Shown here: positions 1 through 12,448 of the stretch, in pieces | Numbering within the stretch: position 1 is the stretch's first letter | How the letters are laid out: every line of letters starts with the position of its first letter | Source: Paramecium tetraurelia | Taxonomy: Eukaryota > Ciliophora > Oligohymenophorea > Peniculida > Parameciidae | Direction: 5' to 3' | Assembly (NCBI RefSeq): GCF_000165425.1 | Contig: NW_001799100.1 | Span: forward strand, 496,001-560,000 | DNA length: 64,000 nucleotides | The notes under the pieces: generated by a model | Seen by the model: the letters and a program-made list of their open reading frames with translations, nothing else | What the model was told of the DNA's origin: nothing | Databases searched by the model: none | Position numbers and translations under genes: made by a program

Positions 1-3000
1 ATCTTATTGGAGTTATTGGTTTGATGATTGAAAAGGCAGGGAACTATCCCTTGGTTATAATTACCTTTTTTATAGGGCTATTTCGAGGATCAGGAAGGAA
101 GTTAGGTAATTCACTTTTAGATTTTGCATGACTTATTGCATTTTGAACCTTACTTTCCGTAAATTTAATAGGCTATGACTGCAATATTTAATTTTATAAG
201 GAAGCAAGAATTTATTGTTAGGCTTCTAATTATATTTTAATATCATCTATATCTTATTAAGTATTTTTCCCTTCTTGTGAATTAGAAACCTAAACATTTT
301 GACTCTTTTAAGGCATCTAAAACTAAATCTACTTATTCTACTAATTATTTTGAATACACGACGAATGCTATGAAAGAGAGGCTATTTATTTTAAACTATT
401 TATTGATTATTATTTTTCGGATTCCTTTGTTATATTCTTTTTTTTATTATAGTCATGTTGTTATTATTTTATAACTTGATTTTAAAATTCCACGTTTTAT
501 ATATCTTATAATTGGATTAAAGATATCGATTTTTTGTGAATACTTTAACTTTAATTGATTGAATTTTCTTAGATTAAAATCTCTTAATTTTATTTCTTTA
601 TCTGATCCTAATTAAGATTTTAGTGCATCCCTTATTTATTGAAATCCATGTAATCATTTTCAAAATTTTTAGAAAGTTACTCCTAAGATTAGTGAAAGGA
701 ATGATTTTATAAAGATTAGTTATTTTAAATTTTTTAAATTTCTTATTGGTTCTTTACTGTAGAGTATTTAGAACTTTTAGTTCTCCTAGCTAATCTAGAT
801 TATTTAATTTGAGAATTATCAAATAATAGGTCATCCAAATCTCTTTAGGAAACAATTTCCTTTTTACTTTAAGGCAATTCGACTTTTTATTATATATTAT
901 CTTCATTCTAAATTTTAATAGTGTTAGGAGTTTTATCATGATAATTCACATTTTCAAAACTCTAAATATCATTTGAAAATAAGGATTGTTAATTATTTGT
1001 TATTTTAGACTATTCAAAATGAGGAGAGTCCTTAATAGAATCCCCTTATTTCCTCTTTAGTTCGAATCTCATTATGTCCTTAACTGATTTAATGAAGTCT
1101 TGATTAAAACTTTCAGAATATTGAGGATTACTATCAAATGAATCTATTGATCCATTAGTTATAGTAATAAATTTTGATTTAATATCAAAGTTTTAATATT
1201 CATTATCTAGTAATTATTATTCTTTCTTAAGATTCTCCAATTATTATTTTTATTGATCAATTATCTATTCCAAATATAGCTATTGTTTTTATATTAAAGT
1301 TATTTAATTTTAATCTTCATGTTTTTCGTAAACAATAGGTTTTAAATCTTTTTCAATATTACTTTATTGGCTTTATTTAATTTCGGTACTCTTAATCGGA
1401 TCAAAATTATTTGCAAAATCTTATTGGCTAAAGCTTAACTTTTTTGTTTAATCTATATCTTATTTTCTTCTTGAAGAACTCTCCGTCTCTATACTTTATT
1501 TTTATTAGACTTATGGAATTGTTATTTAATTTTAGACTATCTTAGGGTCTTTACGAGTTTTAGAAGATTGATTTTATGGGTAATTTTATTTATTCTTTTA
1601 GGACTTTTAGCGTTAAATGGAACCCTATTCTTTAATTTATTTTTCTCTAAAAGTAAACTTGTCGTTTTCCAAATTATCATCTTTAATAGAAATTAAATTA
1701 TCTAAATATTGGTTTTTTGATAAATTTTGGCATTTTTGCTTTTTTAATCCGATTTTTGCTTCAGCAGATTATTATTAATTGCTGTTATTTCTCTCTGTCT
1801 TAGAAACTAATTAATTTTGAGGTATTCTTGGAGAATCTTGAGTTTTCTGTTTCTTAAAAACTAGCAAAGGTTCCTTAATGTTTACATTTTATTTAATTTT
1901 ATTGTTATTATCTTATAATTATGATTTTAATTATAGTTATGTTTTAAGTCTATTATTTCTTTCACTCTTTAAATTTGTTGATACTTTGATCTATGATTCA
2001 GCATTTTACTCTTATTATAAGATTTATAAGTATTTTATTTCTTAATTTTTATTTGGGTAGTTAAAATTACTGTTTAATTATCTTTTTATCTCTTCTCTCA
2101 TATTTGAAGTTTCAATAAAATGAGTTTTCATTTTAATATGAGAAATTTTAGGCTCATTAGACTAAGTTGTAAAATGTTATATTTTAGAAGTATCTTCTAT
2201 TTATTAACATTAATCTTTATAATACTATATTAATTGATTATTCTTTTATTATTGAATTTATTTGAGCTTTAATGCATGCTGCTTTTCTCCCTCAAGTTTT
2301 GTTCCAAAGAGAATTTCAGATATTTTTTCATAAGATGTCTTAGGAGAATTAGAAAAATAGTTTCTTGTTATTTTTGTTTGATTTTTACCTACATCTGGAG
2401 AAGTATTGGTAGAAGAATAGACGGATTTCTAAATATAAGATAGTATTTATTCTTCAAAATACTTGATCTCGTTGATATTTATAGGTTGCTGTACTTAAAT
2501 ATGATTCTTATGATCGCTATAAGGGACTAGTGATAATAGTTAGAAATACACATTATTTCTTTTGATGATGAAAAGTTCTTCAGAATACCATTTTAATGAA
2601 CTTCGATTAAGTCTCCTAATCTCCAAATCCCTTTAGTCCACTACAAACCATCTTTTTTTGATAAGTATATTCCTCTACCATGATATTCGCCATGCTCGAA
2701 TTAACCTGTATATACATCCCCAGTTTGATTATACAATCTACCAACTCCATTTAAAAATCCATCTTTGAATTATCCACTACAGAACACTCCATCAGAAGAT
2801 TTGAATATACCTAACCCATTAGGTATCATTTAATTGAGTTGGTTTTTAGAAGTTATACCATAAAAACTACCATTTTTAAGTTCTAGTTATTAAATTGCTT
2901 TGACATCATTAATTTTGTTTTTCAATATTGGTATCTCGAACTTTGATGTATATTTCCTTTCATGTGTAATTGGTTTACCATTTTAAAAATATATATTCAT

Positions 3001-3390
3001 TTCTAAATTTTATAATTTTGCTGTTATAAATTCAACTGGTTATCCTTTATTCCATTAACCATAATAGGTTCCTTAACATGTTGAAAGAATACAATTGCCA
3101 TTTATTTAAGTTTTTTTAAAATGACCCATTATCTGAGTCTTTGGAGGTATGAAGAATATTCCTTAACCATCTATTTCATCCGATTTCCATTCACCATAAT
3201 ATGCACATCCATCTTCCCATATATAAACACCCATTCCTTATTTGCATTTATTTTATACAGTTTATCCTTAATAAATTCCATTCTAAAATTCAATTTGAAT
3301 GATCCCACTATTGTTCATTTACCGTTAATAATAAAATATGGAGCTAGAATTTTATAAATAAATTTAATATAAAAAATCCAACTTAGGCAT
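1..3390 (-). CDS. MORN-repeat protein with long Q/N/K-rich tail (3' end beyond window)
   Basis: Read on the minus strand from ATG at 3390, the frame stays free of TGA to base 1, so the C-terminus lies outside the window; about 1,120 codons are visible. Roughly the first 260 residues carry degenerate MORN repeats (G-x-Y-x-G-x-W/F and N-G-x-G patterns, e.g. GVYIWEDGCAYYGEW and GQFKDGFLNGVGRLY). MORN repeats usually bind membranes or act as cytoskeletal scaffolds. The rest is low-complexity Gln/Asn/Lys/Ser sequence with many TAA/TAG Gln codons and heptad-like stretches. One 23-nt intron at 2527-2549 is required, because without it the frame of the tail is lost. The gene is divergent from the smaller MORN gene at 4031. 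Function beyond scaffolding cannot be inferred. Confidence 0.75.
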
Positions 3391-4030
3391 AATAAATATA
3401 TATAAGAAGCCATTTCTGACAATTCGGATCTTAGCTTAGTAATTTATATTAATTTCAAATATGTATGTCTTTTACTAAACAATACTTATAAAAGCATTTT
3501 AGAAATTCTCATTCAATCTTAATATTAAGTAAAATACATTAAATAATATTTATATTTTATATTGGATTCAATGATATTAACGAATAATTAACATAAATTC
3601 AGAAGTCGATTCTAAATTTAATTTTACCCACGTTTTGGGAAAATAGAGAAACAAAGTTGTAAAGTAGAATGTTTCAATTATTTTTTTCAAAATCAATATA
3701 TATATGATAATATTAATTGCACCTTCATTAAACTTTTAGTGTTATCATGTTAAAACAGTATCAAATGATAGATATGTGTGTTCTAGATAATTTAACACTA
3801 AATCAGTAAAATAATGTCTATTTTGCTTCCTACTAAATTATCTTTCTATAAATCAATTTCATTGAATTAAAACATTTTCTTGATTAAAATATCATAAACT
3901 GAAGCTATTTGAAAAAATATATTACAAAATTAAAGAGCCATTAAATTCATTTATTTTACAGTATCTAGTGAGATTTAAGTTGATTTCCCAGTATTGAAAA
4001 ATAGAGATATTTATATAATAATTACAATTG
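3391..4030. promoter_or_regulatory. divergent intergenic spacer between two MORN genes
   Basis: A 640-base, extremely AT-rich stretch separates the two outward-facing start codons. It must hold both promoters. I see no RNA gene, repeat or convincing open frame in it. Confidence 0.5.
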
Positions 4031-5054
4031 ATGGGTAATTGCACTAAAATGTGCTATGTTAATGAAGAAGTGCAATAGGTAAATCATAATGAAGAATTCT
4101 TAATTGATACTGGACTAAAAAATGATGATATCTAATAGCATTCAACTTAAGCAAAACAATAAGAAAATAAAGAAGATTAGTATTCTCAATACTCAAATAG
4201 AAGTGTTCTTCCTCATATAATCATGAGTTCTGATCAAATAATTGTTGAATAAACAATAGAATCTACAATTCCAGTTAAACTAGCAAGAATATTAATGGAA
4301 GGTGGATCCTACTATGAAGGAGAATGGATGCAAGGAAAAAGATGGGGACAAGGTGAACAAAAATGGCCTGATGGGTAAATACTTATTTTATTTGAGTGTT
4401 TAGTTCAATTTATTAAGGAGAATGGAAGAACAATTAAGCCAACGGGTATGGAATTTTGACTCACCCTGATGGCGATGTATACAAAGGTGAGTGGTTGAAT
4501 GATTAAGCAAATGGAAAGGGAATTTATATAAACTACAATAAAGCACAATACGATGGTGATTGGATTGCAGATAAGCAACATGGTTTTGGGATAGAGAAAT
4601 GGCCAGATGGATCAGTTTTTGAAGGTATTCATTATTAATATTGTAATTAGGTTATTATAAGGATGGTAAAAAGGAGGGATTAGGTAAACTCATTTATCCT
4701 GATGGGTCAAGATATGAAGGCAATTTTTGGAAGAATAATTTACATGGCATAGGCAAATATTTTTGGCCTGATGGAAGAACCTATGAAGGAGAATGGGTCG
4801 GAAATTAAATGGAGGGAAGTGGTACAATGACATGGATTGACGGTATAAAACTATCTTATTTAGGTAAGTAGTACAGTGGAGAGTATAAGGAGGGATAGAA
4901 ACATGGTGTAGGAACTTTTATTTGGGAAGATGGTCACAAATATATAGGAGAGTGGGATATGGGCAAATAAAATGGAATTGGAGAGTATTTTTTTATAAAT
5001 GGTACTTCACATAAAGGAGTTTGGTAGGATGGGAAACGAATCAAGTGGGATTGA
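4031..5054 (+). CDS. MORN-repeat protein with N-myristoylation-type start
   Basis: A 315-residue protein in four exons; introns at 4375-4403 (29 nt), 4625-4650 (26 nt) and 4843-4863 (21 nt). It begins MGNC, a classic N-myristoylation plus palmitoylation context (Gly2, Cys4). After about 85 low-complexity residues it has about nine MORN repeats to the end (e.g. [43 protein letters not shown]). MORN arrays bind phospholipids or organise cortical and ciliary structures, so a membrane-anchored scaffold is the likely role. The 21-nt intron is a multiple of three and contains no in-frame TGA, so its retention would only add seven residues. The exact partner is unknown. Confidence 0.88.
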
Positions 5055-5452
5055 TAAATTAATACTTTCTAAAAATTATAACGATTTTATTAAAACTCAA
5101 TAAAATGGTTTATTAATTTTGACATTAACCAAGAAAAGCCATTGTTGCTTCAATTCTATTGTGTTATTTTGTTCCAAATTTATAAATATGTTTTAGAGAT
5201 TTAATATTATAATTTCTATTAAGTCAATTTTCAGAAGTAATCCAAGATGATTTTTAATATTTAGTTTAGAGATCCCTTAAAACTTTTAAGCAATTGCTTA
5301 TATTTTATAATAATTAATGAAATGCTCTTTACATCCTATAAAATAATTATTAAATGGGATTATTAAACCCATTTTGTGGATTAAATAGTGTTTATAAAAA
5401 TTTTAAGTTCAACTATTTTTTAATGAATTATAATTTCATTTATTGGCTTATT
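5055..5452. other. intergenic spacer, convergent genes
   Basis: About 400 AT-rich bases between two convergent stop codons. No coding frame, RNA gene or repeat recognised. Confidence 0.5.
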
Positions 5453-7002
5453 TCAATCATTTATTTTTTAATTATATTCCATTTCAGCTTTCCAATTGAT
5501 AATATCCAATCTTGATAAATATGCTTGTTCTTATTTTTAATCTTTATATTAATTCTCCATGCAAGTCGATAGATCTATAGAGTAATCATAAAATTTACAT
5601 TCTCCTTTAGCTATTGTATCTAAAAATACTAAGTTCTTCATGTTTTTAAATATCTCATCTCTCGCTATTATACTCTCATATTCAGTGATATGTATATAAT
5701 TCCCTGCAATAGATAATTGAAGTAATTTATCAAATAAATAGAATTCTTGTAATAATGATGAATCTGAAAAATCCAATTGGTTTTGCATGATTGATAGAGA
5801 CAACAATTTATTTTGGTAAAATTTAAGATGGATTAGTTCAGAATTCTAGATGAAGTTATAGTCTAAGGTTAATCTCTTCAATGTATCAATTTTTGGGATG
5901 TTTTGCAAAGTCACGATATTGCAATTATTCAAGCCTAAGTAAATTAATGATTACAATCTATGCTAATGGGAATAAACTACGATGATATCTCTAGACAAAA
6001 ACTTGTATCCATGATGAACTTGCAATTGTCTAAGATTAACTCAAAAATGGATGCATATTTATTGGTTTCGATTATTTTATTAATGTTGAAAGTAGTGATA
6101 TCTTCGAGTTCTGGTTTCTAGTGTTAGAGATGACACTTGAAAAGAATTTATTCTTTTTGTTTATGCATAATATAAATTAATACCAAACATTTTTAAAATA
6201 TAATCACAAAAAAGCTTGAATTATCTAGGTGTAATTAATTTAATACTGTTCCTGAAGTAATATTATAATTTCCCAAGTAATTTTTATCAATTAGTTCTCT
6301 ACCATTCAGATACAACCGACAAGTTTTTTCTTTGGCTACTTCCAAGATTTTCTATTTAATTTCAAGAACTTTCGAGGTGCTCTCTGTTTCTATCAAAAAA
6401 TCTTTTGGGAGTTTACTACTACGTATACTCACCTAAATATGATAGCAAATTACTTTTAAGGAAAATTTTTCAAAATTTAGAACCAAATGTTCATTGTTCC
6501 AAGAAATGGGTTCATTGATAACAAATACTGGAACTTGAAATACTTGTTCTTGATTAATAATATTAATACTATCTGAAATCAGTAATTGAATTGTATTATT
6601 AATCATTTTTAATTTAGACAACATCAAAATGGCAATCGAAGATTCTAAAATTAAAAAATGAGATGTACATTCATCATCTTATAACAGAGCGTTGCGTATG
6701 CTTGACCAATGAGTAGAATCTTTATAACTATCTTTATATGACTTTATTACTCTACCCCAAAATTAATTTTGCATCAATTCCCACTCACTTCTTGATAAAT
6801 TGGTAGTGTATTGATTAGTGAGTTTGATTCCTATACCAGTATATTTATTTTGAATTAGAGTGAAATGATTGTCAAATTTATGATTCACATTAACAGGATT
6901 TTGAATATCCAATAAATGTAAATATTACTAATCTATTTGGTTTTTATTATGTACATCTTCTTAGTAATTCAACTCTTTAGTCTTATTTGAACATACTCCC
7001 AT
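5453..7002 (-). CDS. ubiquitin-like domain plus leucine-rich-repeat protein
   Basis: A 500-residue protein starting MGVC (possible N-myristoylation). Residues about 1-180 are unrecognised. Then comes a ubiquitin-like fold (FSLK-VSIRSSKLPKDFLIET, then CRLYLNGRELIDKNYLGNY and TSGTVLNQL). The C-terminal part is leucine-rich (FELILDNCKF, LIYLGLNNCNIVTL, TLKRLTLDYNFI, LLSLSIMQNQLDF). Introns are 6433-6453 (21 nt, inside the first strand of the ubiquitin-like fold) and 5977-6002 (26 nt, joins two leucine-rich frames); both are needed to keep homology in frame. A leucine-rich plus ubiquitin-like combination occurs in tubulin cofactor E, but the order here is different and no CAP-Gly domain is visible, so I do not assign that function. 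Confidence 0.75.
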
Positions 7003-7041
7003 TTTTAATAATATTTATACATAAAATGGATTAATTTATTT

Positions 7042-8326
7042 TCAAAAGTCAACTTCATCGCGATCCTCTATATTTTAAAATTCATCATCATCATCTTCTA
7101 ATTCATCCTCATCCTCATCATCTCCTTCATCAATATCACCAGCACTCAATTCTTCTCCATCATCATCATCATCCATTTATTATCTATTAAATCCACCTTA
7201 TTAAGTTCTCATAAAATCATTATTACGCTTTTCCTTATTACTTGATTATAACCGAGAATCTCTTCCCTATTAATCTACCTATTCATCGCCCCCTCCCATA
7301 ATTTCAATATACTCTTGATCCTTAATGCCTCTCTATATTTTTTCGAGTTATTCATCCTTCCTCTTTTACTCTAATTCTTCCTACCTAATTTGTTCATCCA
7401 AGACATGCTCTAAATAAACTAGATTTCTAAGCTTCTCTACATAAATCTAAATAATTAAAAAAATCCTATTACTTGATATAACTTCTCTAATTCATATTCT
7501 TATCTATCATATTCCTCTTAATAAGAAGGCTTAACACTTTTCATACCCTTTAATCTTTTCTCTGCTTATTCTAGTTCTTTTGTTTTTCTCTTAATCTTTT
7601 CATCCAATTATTTTTGATCCCTCTCTAAATTACCCACATATTTCAACATCTCCTAATTATTTTATTCTTGTTATTTCAATATGGTTTGGATGCATATTTA
7701 GATTTAAGATTATTCAGATTGTGAATTTCCTCCTCGGGAGACATTTGACAAAAATTGCAAAGCTTTCTCCTATGGATTATCATAATATTCTTACTCTAGC
7801 TATTTTGACTTCATCCTCCTTCCCCAATTAATCATATAGTCTTGTGGCAAGATCAGTAATTTCTTGAGCCAATATTTTATGACTTTTAATATTACTTAAT
7901 TTTGATGGGAGGGACTTTCAATTATCAAAAATATATTTACAAAATCGTGAATCTCATCTTCATCAGCTGGTGGACATACATAAGATTAATATAATAAAGT
8001 TGAGATTTTCAAAATTTCTTAGACTGCATAAACATCAGCCATATATAATCTTTTTGGGTTTATCTTAAGTCTTGCCTTACTCACAAATAAAGTGGTGATT
8101 TGCTTAATAAATTCTACTCTGTTTCTCTGAATTTTAATTTATTTTTTACCTCTTCATCAATATTATCAGAGATATCCGAATTTGGATCATACTTTTAAGC
8201 TAACCAAAAAAGAATGTCGGCTACAAGCTCAAAATTAGGCCTTCTAAAATTTTCCATTGAAATTATTCTATGATAACCCAAAGCCCTCATTTATTCGCAG
8301 AAATTGCGGAGTTCTCTATAAGACAT
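7042..8326 (-). CDS. IFT38: intraflagellar transport protein IFT38/CLUAP1
   Basis: A 394-residue protein (human CLUAP1 about 413). The N-terminus [18 protein letters not shown]...[14 protein letters not shown] is diagnostic for CLUAP1, followed by [22 protein letters not shown] and [17 protein letters not shown] coiled coil follows, then an acidic tail ([24 protein letters not shown]). IFT38 belongs to the IFT-B peripheral complex needed to build cilia. Introns: 8127-8149, 7915-7940, 7770-7794, 7447-7472 (23-26 nt); splicing restores the family sequence exactly. Start chosen because it gives the conserved N-terminus directly. It lies head-to-tail with the ubiquitin-like/LRR gene, 39 nt apart. 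Confidence 0.95.
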
Positions 8327-8508
8327 GCAATAATTATTTCTTTTATAATTTTAAAATATTATATACCAACGCTTAAATTTATAAGAGCGAATTTAAAATG
8401 AAAACTATTAAAATTAAACAAAAGTAATATATATTAATTGAAAGAGCACTCATAGATAAAAAAAGGTGTTTAAATAAATTAATTATATTCTAACTAAAAT
8501 GAATTGTT

Positions 8509-9757
8509 TCATTTTTTAATCAAATGATTTAGTAGATGTTTTTAGGAGACTTTTCCGGAATTACTTTATTGCGAAGTTAAAATATCTAATCTTAATATTA
8601 TACAAATACCTTTGATGACATAGTTGTATAGTAAAAGAATCACGATCAATATTAATAGAACACATATACATATCGATATTATTGGCTACAAATTAGACTT
8701 TAAATCTGTAAATAACTTAAAGAATATAATTAAAATATATACATTGGTTCCTTAAAAGGCTGGATGAATCCGATTATTTTAGGTCTATAAAATAACTTTT
8801 TCAACATTGTTCATTTAGCATTGTTCACTCAACCCTATGGAAAAGTATGCTTATGAAAAATCAACCTTGGAATACTCAAAATTTAATCCAGTCTCTTTAT
8901 TTTCAATTATTTTTTGTTCATATTGTTGAGTTAACATCTCTAACTTTTCATTTATCTGTTTATATAATTCAATCTTATTGGGTATATTAATAAACAATTA
9001 CATTATCTTATATTTTAACTAACTACTCCTACTCAGTAAGACATTTATAATATTCCTCAAAAACCTAAAATGCTAAATCTCTTCTGAAATTGTTATCATA
9101 CAAGACCATGTAAATTCTATCTAAGTCAGTAATTTTAAGTATCCAGAAACCTTCATCTGTACTCACAACATAAGTAACATCATATTCTAATTAAGTGAAT
9201 TCTTAAAAGTTTTTAACAATAATTTTAGCATGAGACTCAGCTGTATTTTTTTTGGTATGATTATAATGATAGAGAATTTACCAATTTTTAAATCTTAATA
9301 ATAGATAAGCCTTTATGTAATAAACCTTTTCATATATTCCATAAAATTGAAGATCGATTTTTTGGGGTATGGCATTAGGATTAGTAAAGTTATCAGGTTC
9401 TTAATAGATAGGTTGGAATTGCTGATTGTATTATGCTATATTACTAGGATTTTGATCAATCTACTATTATTGTTGATTATTATTTGGAAATATTTATTGT
9501 TATTGTTATTATTATTGCAATTATTATTATTGTTAATATTATGGGTATTGTTATTATTAAAGCTGTTACTGCTAGACTATAGGCTATAGATTCTGTTATT
9601 GTTGTGATTGGATATTGGATTAGCTTTATTGCTAAAATATTCCGCTATAGGTTTATGCGTATGAATTCATGGCATTCTGTCCCTGGAGAGGAGGATTGTT
9701 TACATTGGTTTGTGCAAAAATGCTGGTTCTACTATTATTGGGTTGCATTGTATACAT
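8509..9757 (-). CDS. Gln-rich longin-like membrane protein
   Basis: About 390-406 residues depending on two optional introns. The first ~110 residues are Gln-rich (many TAA/TAG/CAA codons). The middle resembles a longin fold: QFYGIYEKVYYIKAYLLLRF, KNTAESHAKIIVKNF, RIYMVLYDNNFRRDLAFQVFEEYYK. A single hydrophobic segment (SICICVLLILIVILLLYNYV) near the C-terminus fits a tail anchor. An intron at 8974-9001 (28 nt) is required to avoid a TGA; 8716-8742 (27 nt) and 8586-8609 (24 nt) look like introns but are stop-free multiples of three and could be coding. Longin plus tail anchor suggests a Sec22/VAMP-like trafficking protein, but I see no clear SNARE heptads with a central Arg. Its ATG is 30 bases from the divergent FOP gene. 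Confidence 0.6.
9440..9640 (-). repeat. trinucleotide repeat encoding polyglutamine
   Basis: CAA/TAA triplets on the minus strand encode an interrupted polyglutamine tract in the longin-like protein. On the plus strand the same bases give a meaningless Leu-rich frame. Confidence 0.7.
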
Positions 9758-9787
9758 GTTTGAATTATTATTATTAAAAATTAAAAA
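9758..9787. promoter_or_regulatory. 30-base divergent spacer
   Basis: Only 30 AT-rich bases separate the start codon of the longin-like gene (minus) from that of the FOP gene (plus). Any promoters must overlap one another or extend into coding sequence, unless the true start of the longin-like gene is further in. Confidence 0.5.
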
Positions 9788-10582
9788 ATGTCAGATGAAA
9801 ATGCGATTGATTTAGTTATGAAAAATTTGGATCAATAAGGATAGTTGACCAAAGTGAAGGCATAAATAAAAGCCTCCGTGTTTAAAATACTTGATTAATC
9901 AAAAGGCAAAAAGTCGGGGGCATCTAACTTTTTTTGGGAAAATGAAAAGGCCAAAGCTATCCAAAAGGATAATGAGTTGTTATTGTTATTGGAAGTGGTC
10001 AAGGAATTCTTGTAATTTTTTGATTTTGAATTTACCCTTTCTGTATTGTAGAGTGAGAGTAATCATATACCATTTATTGAACGTGATTAGTTGATAAAAA
10101 AAATTGGATTAAAACAAAGTGATTTGAACACCAACCAACCCATATTATAGCATATATATCAAAAGTACAATCCAAAAGGGGCAAAATAACAGAACTAACA
10201 AAATTTAAGTTAATAGGAATAAGTTTCAATAAAGAAGCAAGAAAAATAGGAGCCCGTTAAACCAGGAAGCAAGGCAAATTAATAGGCAAGTGTAACCAAA
10301 AATTAACCTATTACAAAAACCATTGGAAAAGTGGAAAGTACAAAGTTGAGTAATGTAAAATCATAGTCAAACGATTTTTAATTTGAGGAGATTGAAGAGG
10401 ACTTAGATGATGTTTAAGATCTAGAAATTCCAAGTACGATTAAGAAAAATGAGAAATAAAATAATTTAATGTTAACATCAAGTGAGGAATAATTAGCAAG
10501 TATGAGTTAAGGACTAGATATCACAGTAGATTCAAATGAGATAGATTAATATGATCATGTAGTTGATATAAAATGGAAATGA
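9788..10582 (+). CDS. FOP: FOP/FGFR1OP-family basal-body protein
   Basis: A 264-residue intronless protein. Residues 1-135 match the FOP/FOR20 N-terminal dimerisation (TOF/LisH) region: LVMKNLDQQGQLTKVKAQIK, SVFKILDQ, LLEVVKEFLQFFDFEFTLSV, FIERDQLIKKIGLKQSD. The rest is Lys/Gln-rich with an acidic stretch (FEEIEEDLDDVQDLEIP). FOP-family proteins localise to centrioles or basal bodies and act in anchoring and ciliogenesis. Length is between FOR20 (short) and human FOP (about 400), and the tail favours FOP rather than FOR20. IFT38 lies nearby, though that may be coincidence. Confidence 0.88.
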
Positions 10583-10731
10583 ATTTTTTTGTTATATTAT
10601 GAATTAATTTATGTCAATCAATAAAATGTAGGTAATATGACAAATTTGGAATAATTAAAGAGTGGGACAATAAATCTTTTGACATAAGGTTTCATTTTTG
10701 ATAAATATTATTATTTTATACGATCAAATTG

Positions 10732-12354
10732 ATGATTTTTCAAATTGGTTAAAATGATGGTCGAAAATTTTGGTGTAAAAATAATATCCCAAACTTTGAC
10801 GTTGAGGAAGTATAAAATGTGAAGATTGCTAATTTCTACAAGATTGGGAAAACCTTTGGGTAAAAATGCTTGCGCTAGTATTTCCTAATTAAACAATACT
10901 TATTCTATTCGGACGTGGGGAATTTCAAAAACATAAAGGGCTATGTCAGATTGGATGGAGTTTATTTATAATTCCAAACAGTGAATTAGGAATACTAAAT
11001 TTATCTGAGGAATAATGGATTTTAAATAATCTTGTGCACAGATATCGCAGAGTAATTCAAGGAATGGTCATATATATTGTCCTTGAAGTGCATCTTGACA
11101 ACTTTTGAAAAGGATTATAAGATTGGTCCTCTAATTGGAAATGGAAGTTTCTCTACAGTATAAATAGTTTTAAATTAGGTTTATGAATGCTGGAACCATG
11201 AAGGAGAATTGTTTGCTGTGAAGGCCATTGCCAAATAATCATCAAAACAGCTAAAAATAAACAAATAATATGAGCTACAGTTATTGAGTGAGATCAATGC
11301 TTTAAGAGAATTTAATCATGAGAACATTTTAAAATTACATTAAGTTTATGAAAATGCCGAAAAGTTGTATTTAGTTACAGAATATGTAAATGGATATGAA
11401 CTGATTTCAAAAGCAACTAGTAAAATCCCTTATTCATCAAGTGAATTATAAAGTTTTGTATATCGAATGTTGTTGGCAATTCACACAATACATTCGCAAA
11501 ATATTATGCACAGGGATATCAAACCTCAGAATATTATGCTTAGAAATGGATAACTACACTCTCCAATTCTAATAGATTTTGGATTGGCAGTGAGTACATA
11601 ATTCAAAGACATTCCATTCCCATCTTGTGGTTCTTTGGGGTACACATTTATCTCTAATCCAAGTTATTCAGCTCCAGAAATTATAAGATTCGAGGAAACC
11701 AAAAAACAATATAATAGTTAATGTGATATTTTTAGTTTTGGAGTCACTCTGTTTGCTATGTACAATCCATAAATATCTTTAGAGTATTTGGGTACAACCC
11801 ATTCAAAGGGAATGATCAAAAGACAACAGTGAAAAGGAATGCTGATGCTTACTTTGAGATCCCAAGTTCTCCTTATCCTTCAGAATGTATTCAATCCTAT
11901 AATTCTATTAATAGTAGGTAATCTTATTTTGTTGATGACTAAAAAGTATCCGAAGGATCGAATTACTGCTTAATAAGCACTTAACCATCAATTTTTTAAA
12001 GTCAAATTTTATTTGACAATTAATTTGCCAATGTCTATCATGACTAAATAATAGTATGAGATGAGTAAAAGTGATAAGAATATCAATGTGCATGCTAGTT
12101 TAGAAGTGGATTGGCAATTTGGATTGAATAATTAATTTTTGAACTCTTCATGCTCTCCCAAAAACCAAAAAAATAGGACATCTACTGTTAATAGTAATCC
12201 ATAGAGAAAGCTTACCGTTCCATCACTGGATTAAATTGATGAGTTTCAATTGGATGTGTATGAAGATTCCATTGAATTAAGTCATATAGAAAAGTTAAAA
12301 ATGAATCAAAACCATTTTTACAATCAAAAGAATTTATTGAATTCAATTCTCTGA
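10732..12354 (+). CDS. Ser/Thr protein kinase, CAMK-like, with N-terminal PH-like region
   Basis: A 515-residue protein. Residues ~30-125 look like a PH-type fold (YFLIKQYLFYSDVGNFKNIKGYV...FKEWSYILSLK). The kinase domain has the glycine loop GNGSFSTV, lysine in AVKAIAK, catalytic HRDIKPQNIM, DFGLA and SAPEI, so it should be active. No EF-hands. Introns: 11640-11663 (24 nt, splits the activation segment between CGSLG and YSAPEI), 11760-11782 (23 nt) and 11887-11914 (28 nt). All are required by the alignment of kinase motifs. The start is the first ATG after an upstream in-frame TGA. The C-terminal ~100 residues are Ser/Asn-rich. Substrate unknown. Confidence 0.9.
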
Positions 12355-12448
12355 AGAGTTACTAACAAAGCTTAATTAATTATCATTTGTTAATTATATA
12401 ACAGACATTATATATAACAATATATTAAATAATCGAGAATATAGACCC

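Noticed and set aside
9347-9589. Leu-rich plus-strand open frame
   Set aside because: Antisense of the polyglutamine tract of the longin-like gene.
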